64,000 nucleotides of DNA from Caprimulgus europaeus. Its lineage: Eukaryota > Chordata > Aves > Caprimulgiformes > Caprimulgidae. Within the stretch, counting starts at the first letter, position 1. Each line of letters starts with the position of its first letter. A program made the position numbers and the translations under genes. Shown in pieces: positions 47,796-60,743 of this stretch. Location: the NCBI GenBank assembly GCA_907165065.1, contig OU015541.1:13668501-13732500 (forward strand). Reading direction: 5' to 3'. The notes beneath the pieces were generated by a model that was not told where the DNA came from, ran no database searches, and saw nothing but the letters and a program-made list of their open reading frames with translations.

Positions 47796-48529
47796 TGCAA
47801 TATAATAAGGGCAAGTGTAGGATGTTGCACCTGGGCAGGAACAACCCCAGGTTCCAGGATAGGTTGGGAGATGATCTCCTAGAGAGCAGTGTAGGGGAAA
47901 GGGATCTGGGAGTCCTGGTGGACAGCAGGATGACCATGAGCCAGCACTGTGCCCTTGTGGCCAGGAAGGCCAATGGCATCCTGGGGTGCATTAGAAGGGC
48001 TGTGGTTAGTAGGTCCAGAGAGGTTCTTCTTCCCCTCTACTCTGCCCTGGTGAGGCCACATCTGGAATATTGTGTCCAGTTCTGGGCCCCACAGTTCAGG
48101 AAGGACAGGGAACTGCTTGAGAGAGTCCAGCACAGAGCCACCAAGATGGTGAAGGGAGTGGAGCATCTCCCTGATGAGGAAAGGCTGAGGGAGCTGGGGC
48201 TCTTTAGCTTGGAGAAGAGGAGACTGAGGGGGGACCTCATTAATGTTTATAAATATCTGAAGGGTGAGTGTCAGGAGGATGGAGCCAGGCTCTTCTCAGT
48301 GGTGTCCAATGGTAGGACAAGGGGCAATGGGTGTGAGCTGGAACACAGGAGGTTCCGCTTAAACTTGAGAAGAAACTTCTTTCCTGTGAGGGTGCCAGAG
48401 CCCTGGGCCAGGCTGCCCAGGGAGGGTGTGGAGTCTCCTTCTCTGGAGACATTCAAGACCTGCCTGGACGCCTTCCTGTGTGATCTCATCTCAGTGTTCC
48501 TGCTCTGGCAGGGGGGTTGGACTGGATGA
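47795..48529 (+). pseudogene. CR1 ORF2 C-terminal segment (244 codons)
   Basis: This frame encodes [20 protein letters not shown] through [20 protein letters not shown] to [19 protein letters not shown], the CR1 ORF2 C-terminus. It is separated from the reverse-transcriptase domain by a one-base frameshift. The same open stretch occurs in copies A and C. It is a transposon fragment and not a host gene. Confidence 0.9.
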
Positions 48530-48569
48530 GCTTTCGAGGTCCCTTCCAGTCCCTGACATTCTGTGATAA

Positions 48570-51500
48570 GATGCAGAAAACTGAGGGGCTACCTGGTTTC
48601 TGGCCTTCCTTTTGGTGCTGTGATTTTAAGCCACCTTGCAATTTAAAAAGGAAAGAGCTGGATTGGCAACTGCCTCACTGTGACTGGTGAGGTGTCCCAG
48701 TGCTGCACAGCCCCTGCTCTCCCAGGCAGGGAGCATGATCGGAGCAGGTCCCACTGAGGCAGCACTCAGCAAACAGAAACAACAGCAAAAGTTGAGAGAG
48801 GTGGAGCTGCCACAGCATTACTCCACTGCACAGCTTCCCTGGCTTCAACTGCTTGTCTCTAAACCTCTTCTTGAATTTTCTTTCCCTAACTAATTTAACT
48901 AACTAACGTAGTTGTAGAAGCTGTGGGTAGACAGCAACCACAGAATCAGGGCAGCAATGGCTCCTGCTCCAAACAGGTCTCTTCCCAACAGGGTCATGCA
49001 GAAGCTGTTCACACTGTGTTCACAAAGACTTGTAGCTCTATATAGAGTCTGAATATTTTCTGCCAGTCTGGCTTGCTGTTGGGATTTTGACAAGTGAGAA
49101 AGCAAAAAATAAAACTGAGTTACCATCAATGTGTCTTGCTTTTTAGTATGGGGATTTATGGCACCCACGATACATGACCGATAAAGTCCAAAGCTGTCAC
49201 GCTTGTGTGAGTGAGGTTTCATTTTCTTTATCCCAGCTAGGATTTTCCCACAGGGACTGTGGCTTTGATTGGTTTGGGTTTTGGTTTTTGTTGTTGTTTT
49301 TTTTTTTTGTTTTGTTTTTTTTTACCAGGAAGATTTAGAGGTGTTGAGATGCTTGGTGGCTGTAGAACACAGATGGGCAAACAAGGGACAGGCAGCATTT
49401 CCCTTTTACATTAGTTGGTCCTGTCCCCAATGGCCAAGGAGCAGGTACCCAGCCTTTGGGTGTGAGCAGGGGAGAGGTGAGGGTCTGTCTGCTCTCAGCC
49501 CCTTCACACCATGAGTCAGGGATATCTGCCTTCTGCAGCTTTGAGTTTTCTTAGTGAGCTTGCAAAGATATAAAAAAAAAAATAGGACAAGAAGTGTTAT
49601 TCAGCCTTACTCCATGCATGGTGGGAAGGGACTGGGGTGCTTGGTTATCAGCTCCTGTGCAGCCAGGGTTTGACCTCAAAGCTCTTAAAAACTTGTACAG
49701 CAGCTGGTAGAATCCTCCCCCTTGCACATTGGTGTGATGAACGTGGTAGGGAGGGCTGAGTTTACAGCTGGAGAGAAGCAATGAGAAAACCCTCTTGTGG
49801 CTCTCTGGAAACACAGAGAGATGGCAGAGACATTTTATTCTACAGTTTATGAGCGTGTAAAACAAATTCACTTGAACTTCTCACTGAACAGGGATCCCCT
49901 GCTGTTAGGTAAAGGTCAGAGCAGAGGTGAGGGCAGCCTGCTCCCAGCTGACACCTTTCTGCAGTGCAGCGTGAACCACATGGAGATGCACGAGGATGGA
50001 TCTGGAGGAGTCACTTCTCCTCTCCAACATTGCCTCTATTTTTTAATTTATTTTTTTTTAAACCTAAGACTACTTTACTGCTGCTACACAAAGTGTGCTA
50101 GATATATGACATCCATAAGGCAGGGTGGTATCCCCCATCCCGGCAACCTGTGCCATCCGGGTGCTGCTTCCACGTCCATGGGCTGTCACCTGAAGGACTC
50201 CCCTAAGGCCTCAGCTATGCAGCTCCCAGTGGGACTGTGGGGACATTTCAATGTCCCCTTTTGCTGCCATGGACAAGGACAGCTTTTGATGGTGAGAACC
50301 AGCCCAGAACTGGCCACTTCTGCAGCAGCCTGGACAGGGGTGACAGCCAGAAAGGAAGGTGCTGGCTAAGGTGTTTGTGTTGACACCTCTCTGGCAAATA
50401 TTTGGTGGTTTGTAGAGAACTGAAAGAATGAAGACTTCTCTTTAAAAACAAAACTTTCAGTTTTCAGTTGTTACTCTGGGATTATTGATAAAAATCAAGC
50501 ATGTTTTCACTGGCAGTAACTTTTCAGAGCAGGGTTTGGTGGCTAACCACCCACTCCCTTCGTGGTCAACCAGAGCTGTTTTGAAGGCAGTTTTGCACTC
50601 CTGAGTCCCTGGTCTGTGTCTCCAGAGATCTCCTGCCCCTCTGGACCCTGAGACACAGCCCTGTCACCATGACAGCATACCAGACTGTCCATCCCTGTCT
50701 GGCCATGCCTTTCTGTCTGCTGCTGCTCTGGACCTCTTCAGTGATGGGGCTGTCCAAACAAGTCCCCAGTAACCCACCCCTCCAGGATCCCAAAGTTTCA
50801 TGTGTTCTTCCATTCCTCAACTTCCCATCTGTTCTCCTTTCTAAGGAGCTCGGAGCTTCTCACTGGAGTCCCTATAGCAGCACTTGGGAAAACACTTTGT
50901 TGTCCAAACTGGCTTAGACAACTGCCACATTGTTCCCTGTGTCCTTCTGCTGTCAGCCCCCTACGGTGGCTCCTGGGGCCCTGGGACCATGGGAGCTCCT
51001 GGGAAGGTTACTGCTTTTGCTGGGCCCTTGTGATGCTCTGGTCTCCACTTCCCCCAGGGAGAAGCCTGCTCTGCTGCTGGCTGCAGGCAGAGTGACCACA
51101 GCGCTGCAGAGGAGTCAGGCAGCTGACAAAGCTGCCAACATGGGAATTGTTTTTAAAGAAATCTCTGCCTTTTTTGTAAGCAATTATGAGTGGCCAAAAA
51201 GCGTCTGTGTCACGAGGACTGTGTTCATGGCAGTTCTGCTGCTGCTGTCTGAATCTTCAAATGCCAGTGGGCTGGAGGGCTCTTTCCTCTCTTATTTGAA
51301 GGTGGTATTTATTTCTCCTTTGTTCATGTTGTTTAAAGCCTGCTAGAGAGACTTGGAGGCAAGTGCTGTGTCTGCTTTCATGTCAGACAAAATGCGCGTA
51401 TTGAGGCACTCTTCACTGCTCCAGCCGTGAAGCTCCTTTGAGGCAGTGAGGTGACACAGTGGCAATGGACTCCGAGAGGACAGGATTCCAGATGACAAGC

Positions 51501-53092
51501 TGGCAGTGCAAACTCCCTGCAACGACCTTCCAGCTCTGCCAAAACAGAAGCAGGTTCCCATCGATGTCAGCATGGTAGGACATCTCCTGAACTCCAGAGA
51601 TGGACATCCATCCTGGGAGTGACTGAGCAGAGGGACCACCGCCTGCCTCTGTGCTTCTTGTCCTTGGTGAGCCCAACTGTTTTGTCTACTGGTGTACAAA
51701 GAAGAAACCAGCAATGGTACGAAGGGACACACCAGCCACTTGTCCATCATGGCATGGTTCTCTTCAGCTCAGGGTGGGTAGAGGGTGCCGTGGTAGGTGG
51801 CTGCACAGGACCTTCCCTCGTGCCCTTCCTACAGCCTTTTGAGGCCGGGAGGCATTTATAACTGATGGGTTGTTGCCTCTGTGAGTCCCTGTGTCACATC
51901 TGCTTTTCGGTGTCAAACACACAGTGCCGTGGCTTGTGCCTGCCAAATTTTCAGTTGTAATTTCTCAAAAATTGGATGGGTACCAACAAGTAAATAACAA
52001 CGACAAGGTGCCACCCTACCACAAAAACATGCTGCAGTGTTGGGACCAGGTTTGATAGGATTCTACCACTGGATCTGAGTTGAATTTTGCTCATTGTGAG
52101 ATGTAGTTGTTGGGGCTCATTTCCTGTCTTTTCCCCTTTCTTGTTTGTTGGGTTGGGTTTTTTGTTTGTTTCTTTTTGTGGTGTAACAAAACTCTGTGAA
52201 GCTTAACATTAGAAATGGGTTAGGACTTTGCTGAACCATGCTTGGATGTTTTAAAGGCATTTTGGAGAATATCTTGTATCATTCACTCAAAAAATGTAGT
52301 GAACCAAGTAAAATGTAGCTGAAATTCAGATGACTAAGCTTATCTAGATTTTAATCTAACAAGTCTTTGTGGGTAATACCTTATACCAACATATACTTTC
52401 TGGATTTGTCTACGTGTGGACAGGTGAAAGAGCTGTTTTCATAGCTGGAAAATATGACCTTTCCGAAATTCTGAAACTTCCACCTGCTCTCTGAAAGGAG
52501 AAAAAAAATCCAATGAAAAATACTCTGAGAGATCTCTTTTGCAGATTAGTGACAGGTGTTTTAATCTAGAGTCAAGGGAAGCTCCAACTGTCTTCTGCAA
52601 GAGTCCTCAGCAGCCCCTGCAGCAGATGATAAATGATCCTTGGTTAGGTCTGAGGACTCAACAATCAGGATATGGGCTGCAAAATTATGAGGTTCTACAA
52701 CGTGTGAGCTCCATCTGTTTACCTCTTTGTTTCAGAGACTTAAAGTGTCAAAGACCTTTTCCAACTTCATCTTGCTACCCTCAGTGTTCAAAACATAACT
52801 TTTTCTTACTGACACCTGAGATTTTCAACTGAACTGCATGGCTCTGGGCTGAGATTTTAGAAAACAAAGCAAATCTGGGAGATCCTTGGCCAAAGCAATA
52901 GAAATTCAGGGTATGTCTTCTCGAGAAGAAGATTTCTTCTCAAGGTTTTGGACAAGTTTGGTTATGGTCAGGCTGACACTTGGGCATCGTTGGCATGAGT
53001 ACGGGTGCTGCCTGCACAGCCTGCATGCCAGCTGGGTCTCACCAGGGTGGATGGAGTGCTCAAATGGTGCAGCAGTCCAGCCTGGGCTCCTA
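48570..53092. other. Unassigned intergenic sequence
   Basis: About 4.5 kb between CR1 copy B and the 101-bp repeat. It contains T-rich simple sequence at 49271-49325 and 52140-52180. The 190-codon frame at 49797-50369 and others have no recognisable domain. No gene is supported. Confidence 0.6.
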
Positions 53093-53193
53093 CTGTGGTT
53101 GGGGTGGGAGCAGAGCTGGTGTGGTTTGGTGAGACCCACAGCTTCCTTGGCAGAGGTCTGTGAAGTCTCCAGCCCTGCTAATAAAGTCCATGG
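53093..53193 (+). repeat. Unclassified dispersed repeat, copy 1
   Basis: About 101 bases nearly identical to 56652-56752, with about ten differences, most of them in the last dozen bases. It runs from CTGTGGTTGGGGTGGGAG to CCAGCCCTGCTAATAAA. Similarity ends just past the AATAAA, so it may be part of an LTR or the end of a retrocopied RNA. I do not recognise the family. Confidence 0.8.
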
Positions 53194-53301
53194 GGCTGCC
53201 CACCTCACCAAAGCTGGAGCTGTGACTCTTTAGGGGTCTGCTGGTGTCACCCAAACCGCTCAGCTTGCCCCAGGAGCACCCTATGGCTCTCTAGCCGTGC
53301 C

Positions 53302-53671
53302 ATTGCCTGTTGCGACGGGGGGAAAAAATCCGGACGCTCAATATGAGAATCATCAGACTTCCCCATTTATTGATCACACACATGTCTCTTATATACAATC
53401 CGTTAACCAAGCCCACATACGTTCTTATAAATCCACACTGATTGGCTTATTCATTCTCCTGAGAACTCTCTCCTCGTTACAACAGGTGGTGTTTGTTCAG
53501 TTGAACTTCAAAGGGCAAAAACAGGATACTCCCTTTTTTCCCAGCTTGATTAGAATTGTTTTGTCTAAAGTTCTCAAGGAGAAGAGGCCTCCTGAAGATC
53601 TCTGCTAATTCTCTCTGATTTATGCCAAGGGGCCTAAGCCATTTCAATGATTTACAACAATTACAATTGCC
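53302..53671 (-). mobile_element. Endogenous retrovirus solo LTR 2 with 6-bp target duplication
   Basis: The LTR spans 53308-53665 (358 bp) in minus orientation, flanked by the direct repeat ATTGCC at 53302-53307 and 53666-53671. On the minus strand it starts TGTAATTGTTGTAAATC and ends CCGTCGCAACA. A TATATAA box lies at 53389-53395 and AATAAA at 53366-53371. The U5 end and the GGCTTAGGCCC-type 5' block match LTR 1, so both belong to one family. No internal retroviral genes are present. Confidence 0.93.
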
Positions 53672-54033
53672 AGAGCCTCTGGTTGTGCCGTGGGGGTGAA
53701 CCTGCCAGCTCATCTCACAACTGCTGTCACCGCAGTGCGGGGTGGGGAGATGAAGCGGTGCAGCGATGGAGATCAGAGGTGCTCGTGCTCCACGCCGCGC
53801 ACCGCGGGAGCTGTGGGGTGAGGAGCGGTGACCCCGCTCTGCAGCGCCGGCTGTGATTGCAGACACGTTCCCGCTATGGGCTGCAGGGGAAACGTGGCTT
53901 TCTGACATTTCTCATGACAACAAGACTTGCCCTTCCCAGCCCTCAGCACGGCCAGTAGCCAGGCCAGGACAGCACTGAGGCTGTGGCTCTCATCTCCTGC
54001 CTCCTTCCAGGCCCATCTGAGAACAGACCATGG
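53672..54033. other. Unassigned GC-richer spacer
   Basis: About 360 bases with some CpG enrichment between 53740 and 53880. I recognised no gene. Confidence 0.6.
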
Positions 54034-54420
54034 AATCACAGAAGCATGGAAAGGTTTGGGTTGGAAGGGACCTTTCCAGGCCATCCAGTCCAACCCCCTG
54101 CAGTGACAGAGACATCTTCAACCAGAGCAGGTTGCTTAGAGCCCCATCCAACCTGACCTGGAATGATTCCAGGGATGGGGCTTCTACCTCCTCTCCGAGC
54201 AACCTGGGACAGGGTTTCACCACCCTCAGTGTAAATTTCTTCCTTACAATTAGTCTAAATCTCCCCTCTTTTAGTTTAAAACCATTTCCCCTTGTCCTAT
54301 CACTACAGGCCTTGCTAAAAAGTCTGTCCCCATCTCTCTGATAGGCCCCCTTCAAGTGTTGAAAGGCCGCAATTAGGATGGTCCTGGCGTGGTCCTGCCC
54401 CACAACCCCTGGTAGGCTCG
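54034..54420 (-). mobile_element. CR1 LINE 3' fragment, old
   Basis: It starts with ATCACAGAAGCATGG and GTTTGGGTTGGAAGGGACC, the complement of a CR1 3' end. Minus-strand traces include SKACSDRTRGNGFKL and RKKFTLRVV. It is of the same type as the 43003 copy but a different piece. The 5' edge is approximate. Confidence 0.88.
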
Positions 54421-56651
54421 CTCCCATCCAGCCCGCACGGTGGTGAGGCTCTCCCAGTCTCTCCACTCAATGCTCTCCATTTGAACAAGTAGAAGGGCTA
54501 AATGCTTATTTACTGGAGCAGCCAGCTCACACCTGGTCATCAGCCTCCTTAATGAGCGCTCCTAAGCACAGGTGATTTTATTTAATCCCTGATTTTAACC
54601 AGCTATTCTTCCCAGACCAGAGAAACCTTTTTCAACCCAAATTTCAGAAAACCTAGCACACTGCAGGGAAAAATTCCAGTTCTGACAAGCCCACACTTTC
54701 CAAAGTAATGTTTCCAAATACTCTGAAATAGAGTAAATTCCCATTTGGCTCCACCTGATGTGGTCTTACTGAAATAGAAAGTCCTGATTTTGCATATTTA
54801 CCCTGTTAAGAACATGGCTGCTGTCAGGCTCCTCCAGCCTGGGTTTACTGCTGTGGCCAGCTGTGCCACCAAGTGACGCTGGATGGTGGCCTTGCAGGGA
54901 CGGGTGCCATGACCTGCTGCAGAGCTGAGCTTCATTTTAGCTGTGCAATCAACCACACTGGTTTCCCTGCCTAAATGGGATGTATGAACAGGTGGAATTA
55001 GGTAGTGAGGTACATCCAGTTGGTGGAGGTGCCGTCAAACATTACTGTTGAAAGAGGAGAGGAGAAGTGAGGGAAGAGGAAAGAGATGTTTTTGCAGTGA
55101 AGCACCTCTCAGTTCACATGAACTTGAGCTGAAACATCTCCATAAGCTTTTCATGGATGCAGGGACCTGCCCTTGGCTCTTGTTTCCAAGCTTTACTATG
55201 GCCCGTGAGAGCTCACCTCCCACAGGTGTGTTGTGATCACTGAGCCCCATAGCACCTGGGAGCACACCTGGAAGGGCTGGCAGGAACCCCTCGCTGCTCT
55301 CATGAGCAAAAGGTGAGTTGGGTTCATTGGACATGCCCAATGGAGCATCTGCCCTGCTTTGCTCCTATACAGACACAGGGGCTGGGGCCAGAGGCTCTGT
55401 GGTGGGCAGAAAGGACAGGATGAGGGTCCCCTTGGCCATGGACACTGCCAGCACATGAACAAGCCTTATGCTTTCACTGTGCCCCTCAGCAGCCACATGG
55501 GATGGCTGCTGAGGTGCAGAGATGTTCATTCTGCCATGCTGGTACCAAAGGGTGGGATTTCCCAGGGGTTCCCATGGGCCAGTGTAGATGGCAGATGCAT
55601 GGGTTTCCACTGGTAACCACAACCAGGTCCTTCTGCTGTCATTGAGAGAGGTGTTGGATATATAGAAGAAAGGTTTTGGAGCACTTTCCTCAGCCTTGTG
55701 ACACCAAGGATCACTCCCTGGTTCCTGCCTGTGTTATTTAGCAGCCTCCCCTTCCTCACCTCTGGGGCAGGGAGGGATGCACAGTCAGGGCAGGACACAA
55801 GGACACTGTACCTGCATGTCTGCTGGCCAAGGCTGGTTGGGATGCTGGTGTAGGCCCTGTGAAGGGGTCTTTCTCCACAAGACGCACCATGCAGTGCCTC
55901 TGCCTAAGTGGTCCGGTGACTACTGACCAACCCAGCCAGTGCCCAGGTGAGGAACCCTCATTACTCACTAAGGAGAAGTGTCAGAGTTTTCCCCTTCCAG
56001 TCTTTGTCTTGAGTCTTTGGACAACATGTCCAGCAACCAGCACAACAAGACCTTTTACTGCACTGCCATGGCCTGACACGGAAATGCAGTCATACATCAA
56101 AGCCAGCAAATATATGAAATAAAAACTGAGTTTTACAAAAGGCTACTGAGGAAACCAAACTCCCAGATCTTGTATATCCCAGATCTTGTCTGGGCTGGCA
56201 GCAGCAGGAGTTTTGAACCCTAGGGCCATCATTTTTAAGGCCTAGGTGAAAAAGATGTGTTACAAAATCATAGTGAACTGATGGGCCTTTCTTTGGGAAG
56301 GCTTAGCAAGGTTTTGGAGCCTGGGAAGGAGTGGCCATTTTGCCCTGGGGATGTTCTGCTTTTCCTGTGCACATATGACCCAGTGTGGCTGTTCACAAAC
56401 CTTTGGAGAAATCTTATTTAGCAAACACTCATCATGGGGGTCAGTAGTAGTTTTACATCTCCCATTTACACTGGCCAAGGCTGGGAGTTGGGTTCTCCTG
56501 GGTGCTCCATGGCCCTTTCCCAAGTAGTGAGCAGGAAAGCTGGGGTGCAGCAAGGAAGAGGGCATGGGAAGGGGTCTACAACAAAGAACTCAAAGCTTGT
56601 GAGGAGCTGGGACTGGAGCTGGGCAGCTGGGAAATTGCTTGGCTGAGGGAG
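54421..56651. other. Unassigned intergenic sequence
   Basis: About 2.2 kb. It contains a tandem TCCCAGATCTTGT duplication at about 56160-56190. Open frames here have no recognisable domains. Confidence 0.6.
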
Positions 56652-56752
56652 CTGTGGTTGGGGTGGGAGCAGAGCTGGCACGGTTTGGTGAGACCCACAG
56701 CTTTCTCGGCAGAGGTCTGTGAAGTTTCCAGCCCTGCTAATAAATCACATGG
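56652..56752 (+). repeat. Unclassified dispersed repeat, copy 2
   Basis: Second copy of the 101-bp repeat at 53093-53193, in the same orientation and also ending just after GCTAATAAA. The flanks on both sides are unrelated to those of copy 1. Confidence 0.8.
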
Positions 56753-58794
56753 GTGTGATTATAATAACAAAGGAAATAATTACTTCATTGCATTTTCTTC
56801 TTAAGAAACTCATCTCACCTCACCCCAGTACCTGTGAGCGGAGCAGTGAGGAGTTTGCAAGTCCGGAGCGTGGGAGTGAATTCAGTCTGCCAGAGCACAG
56901 GTTGTCTGCAAAGAGAGCTCCAGCAGCCAGGGCTTGATGCTGCCAGCTGAACAAGGTCATTCACAAGTCAACGCAGGGCAAAAACCTATGAGCCAAATCC
57001 TGCCTGGTGCTAAGGCAGCTCTTCGTTATGTGGCTGGTCCCAAGTCACCCTCAAGTCAGCCAGCTGCCCATGAAGACCTACTGAGCACCCAGAGTCAGCA
57101 GGGTTTGGCCATGGACATCATCACTAAGCCCTTAGTGGGACAGTGATTTCAGGGAGCTCATTTAAGCCTGGCCACCATATAAGCAATGGCTTTATGGGGT
57201 ACGTGGCTGTCTCAGCCCACCGTTAGAAGTTAAAATCATTTCTTACTGACGGGAAACAAAACACAGCTTTGAAAAAAAAAATACAACCTGGTGCTGGGCT
57301 TTGTTTTGCATTTCTTTGTGACAAAAGTGATTAAACTGCTAAATCACAGCTGCTTTTCTCATAAAAAAGACAAAGCATCTTTAGATCCCTACATCACTTC
57401 AAGAGCTGCAGAAAGCTCGAGGTAAATGGGAGTGATTTGATCTATCTTGGTTTTATCACTGTATCTCCTACACCCACAGGCTCCCGAGCAGGGTGTATTT
57501 GCTGTCTCATGGCCTAATAGCTTCCTGTGTTACTCATAACTTAAACACCGAGAGAGAGATAAGGGATTGGGTTTGGTTTGTTTCCTTTAAGAAGAAATGA
57601 ACATTAATAAATATCTCATTACCAGAAGGTATCATAGTGAAAGTACAGAGCTTTCTCCTGTTCCACGCTTGGCTCTTTAATTTTCACTGTGGTTAAAGAG
57701 CAACATGAAAACCCTGAAAAATGATCCCAGTCACACTCAGCTGAGTTTTCAATAACTGCTGGATCAGATAGGGCTGAGCACCTATCGTGGGAGATGATCA
57801 GATAGGGGCAGCAAACTGCTGCAGCCTTTGCTCCGCACAAATTATTCCCCTCTAATGTCCACTGAGAAGGTAAAAATTTGCCAAGCACCCATGATCTCCA
57901 GTATTTCAGAGAGCTCCTGAGCCCTCAGGCCCTAAGGTTGGTCATGGGAGCTCTGGTCCTGCTGTGAGACACCTCCTGTCACAACTGTTGCTTCAGCTCA
58001 CTTTGTTCCAGAGAGGTGAGGCTCTGCTGATGAGTGTCTCCTCCACCAACCTCATTTCAAGGAGAGATGGATATTGATACTCCAAAAGCATGGGCTGTCC
58101 ATGGAGATGGCCAAAAGATCTGCTGCACTGGAAGGCACCTGTGGCAGCTCTCAGTTCAGTCTCTAATCTTCTGGCCATCATGCTTTGTTCATGGCTGTCT
58201 ACCAGGTGGGAGTGAAGATGCCTCTGCTGAGAAGGGTGGTTGAAAAGGGCACCAAGAAATGAAGGTGCAGGAGGCAGAAAGAAAGAGGACCACTAAGCTT
58301 GGGGTGAGAGGCAGCAGAGGGTGGTAGAGAAACAGTGAGTCAGGACTGTCCCCAGGCAGGGGATATACAAGCAAACAGCAAGGAAGCTCTCTGCTCTCCT
58401 GGCTTCAGCCATGCTGGGGTCCCTCTGCATCTATTCCCTAGGGTGGAGAATGGGAGTCACTGCCACAGGCACCCCACGAAGCCTCAAAAGATGACATGAG
58501 CCAAAGAGGCAATGCAGGCTGTCCTGGATAAACCCCCACAAAGCCACTGCTGATTGGAAAAAGCCAGGGATAGAGAGATGCCAGGGAGCAGGGGCACCCA
58601 CACTCGGTTCCCCATCGGTGAAGGGGGATATCAAACCCAAGGAGCAGCTCTGCACTGGGCACTGGTGGCACCAGTGATGTGATGCCTGGGTTTGGATGGC
58701 AAATGCTTTTGGGCAAACCATGTTCTCCAGCACCAAGAGAATAGGAGAAGTGAATAAATAGCATGATGCTTGTGTTTGAAAGGTCCAGGTACAG
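56753..58794. other. Unassigned intergenic sequence
   Basis: About 2 kb with no recognisable gene or mobile element. The stretch at 57230-57900 is AT-balanced and free of obvious repeats. Confidence 0.55.
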
Positions 58795-59589
58795 AATCAC
58801 AGAATCACAGACTGTCAGGGACTGGAAGGGACCTCGAAAGATCATCCAGTCCAACCCCCCTGCCAGAGCAGGAACACCGAGATGAGATCACACAGGAAGG
58901 CGTCCAGGTGGGTCTTGAATGTCTCCAGAGAAGGAGACTCCACACCCTCCCTGGGCAGCCTGTCCCAGGGCTCTGGCACCCTCACAGGAAAGAAGTTTCT
59001 TCTCAAGTTCAAGCAGAACCTCCTGTGTTCCAGCTCACACCCATTGCCCCTTGTCCTATCATTGGACACCACTGAGAAGAGCCTGGCCCCATCCTCCTCA
59101 CACTCACCCTTCAAATATTGATAAACATTAATGAGGTCACCCCTCAGCCTCCTCTTCTCCAAGCTAAAGAGCCCCAGCTCCCTCAGCCTTTCCTCATCAG
59201 GGAGATGCTCCACTCCCTCCATCACCTTGGTGGCTCTGTGCTGGACTCCCTCAAGCAGTTCCCTGTCCTTCTTGAACTGTGGGGCCCAGAACTGGACACA
59301 ATATTCCAGATGTGGCCTCACCATGGCAGAGTAGAGGGGAAGAAGAACCTCTCTCGACCTACTGACCACAGCCCTTCTAATGCACCCCAGGATGCCATTG
59401 GCCTTCCTGGCCACAAGGGCACAGTGCTGGCTCATGGTCATCCTGCTGCCCACCAGGACTCCCAGATCCCTTTCCCCTACAATGGTCTCTAGGAGATCAT
59501 CTCCCAACCTATCCTGGAACCTGGGGTTGTTCCTGCCCAGGTGCAACACCCTACACTTGCCCTTATTATATTGCATTAAGTTTTTCCCT
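58795..59589 (-). mobile_element. CR1 LINE, 3' fragment (copy C)
   Basis: Minus-strand CR1 copy with a clear tail of repeated ATTCTGTG (plus strand ACAGAATCACAGAATCACAG at 58795). It has an uninterrupted 244-codon ORF2 end at 58842-59576, with [20 protein letters not shown] as in copies A and B. It is 5'-truncated near 59589 at almost the same point as copy A. The intact frame and few differences indicate a recent insertion. Confidence 0.94.
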
Positions 59590-60743
59590 CCTGATCTCTC
59601 GACTCCTGTCAGGGAAACACCAACTTCTTTTTAAATATATATAAAACATAGGCAGGAGTGGGGAGCAGAGCAGAAAGCTTGAAAAAAGGGCAAGTGAATA
59701 TGAAAGGTTCAGAAAGCAGAGAAAGGTCCACCCTCTAAAACTGCTAGAAAGGAAAGATCTCATGACTTTTAGGCCAATCTCCTGACACATGACTCCCAGT
59801 TTTAGAACATGTAGGGTTGGCAATACTTTGGATTATTTGTTACAAATAATTTCCAAGGCCTTTCAAAAGGAAATAAATTTCCCAGGACAGTGCCTCCAAG
59901 GAAAATAATATGTATTTGGATGGGTGATTCATCATTCTGCATTAAGCCCATAAACTCAGCTGACATCAAAGTGTACCTGATAATCTCTTATCTAAATAAT
60001 TTCCCCTTGAAATCCTCCAGCTGTGCAGCTTTGTGCTGCTGATGTGTGGAAAAACTGTTGCTCTAGAACTTCTGCTGGGGAAACTGGTCTTGCAATGGCA
60101 TGGTGAAGATGGAGAACTGCTGAGTCCTCTGCAGAAGACCCCACATCACGTTAGGTTATGTGGAAGGCGCCAGTGGTGACAGGCTCAGAGAGGTGGTGGA
60201 GGGTAGAGATAGAGGCCTGCTCTGCATTTTTGGGAAATCTGGGTCCCTTTAAAGCTTCTGGGGATGACCCACCTGGTCATGTCTCGGCTCATGATCAGTA
60301 CCAGAGGAAGGCTAAGAGTTTCTTGCAGAGCCTTCATCTAACTTGGCCAGCAGGGAGTTTTCCCTGTACTTCAAGAAATAGTAATTGTCTTCATCCTGAG
60401 ATATTTCACTAGATTTCTTCTAATCTTTTCTTTCCCACTCTCAGTCTGGGTCATCTACACTAGCCAAGCTAGGATGAGGTCAGGCCCAAACTCTGGGCTT
60501 CCAAATCAACTGCCACCGGTGATGCTGAAAACACCAAACAAACCCCAGCCCCCAGGAGTCTGCCCCAATCTCCTAGTTTTGCTTTCCTCTCAGCATCCTC
60601 TTTTTTCTGCTGTTGCAGATACAGGGGCTTCTCTGTAGTGGGGCTCCAGGGATTGTCATTTTGTGGGGTATGTGGGTCATCATTATTGCCTGCTGTGTGC
60701 TGGGGCAGGACAGCTCCAGTTATGGTGGGAGTAGAGGTTGGAG
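59590..60743. other. Unassigned intergenic sequence
   Basis: About 1.15 kb between CR1 copies C and D. Nothing recognisable. Confidence 0.6.

Larger units (their letters stand above)
46550..48569 (+). mobile_element. CR1 LINE, 2-kb 3' copy with reverse transcriptase (copy B)
   Basis: This is the longest CR1 copy in the window. It starts inside ORF2 after the endonuclease, with readable traces of [21 protein letters not shown] and [15 protein letters not shown] reverse-transcriptase frame at 46803-47795 shows [14 protein letters not shown] (motif A) and [20 protein letters not shown] (motif B). The active-site box reads FAGD instead of FADD. A frameshift near 47750 splits off the last 244 codons (47795-48529). 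The 3' end TTCTGTGATA is intact. It is a dead copy, close in sequence to copies A, C and D. Confidence 0.95.

Noticed and set aside
49797-50369. 190-codon plus-strand frame
   Set aside because: No domain, no signal peptide and no splice partners; the sequence runs through T-rich low-complexity DNA.
50669-50917. Frame with a signal-peptide-like MPFCLLLLWTSSVMG, possible PROCR exon 1
   Set aside because: What follows lacks any MHC-like sequence and no downstream exons could be found, so the hydrophobic start is probably chance.
43948-53665. The two LTRs as ends of one 9.7-kb provirus
   Set aside because: They point in opposite directions, each has its own different target duplication, and no retroviral genes lie between them; a CR1 copy does.
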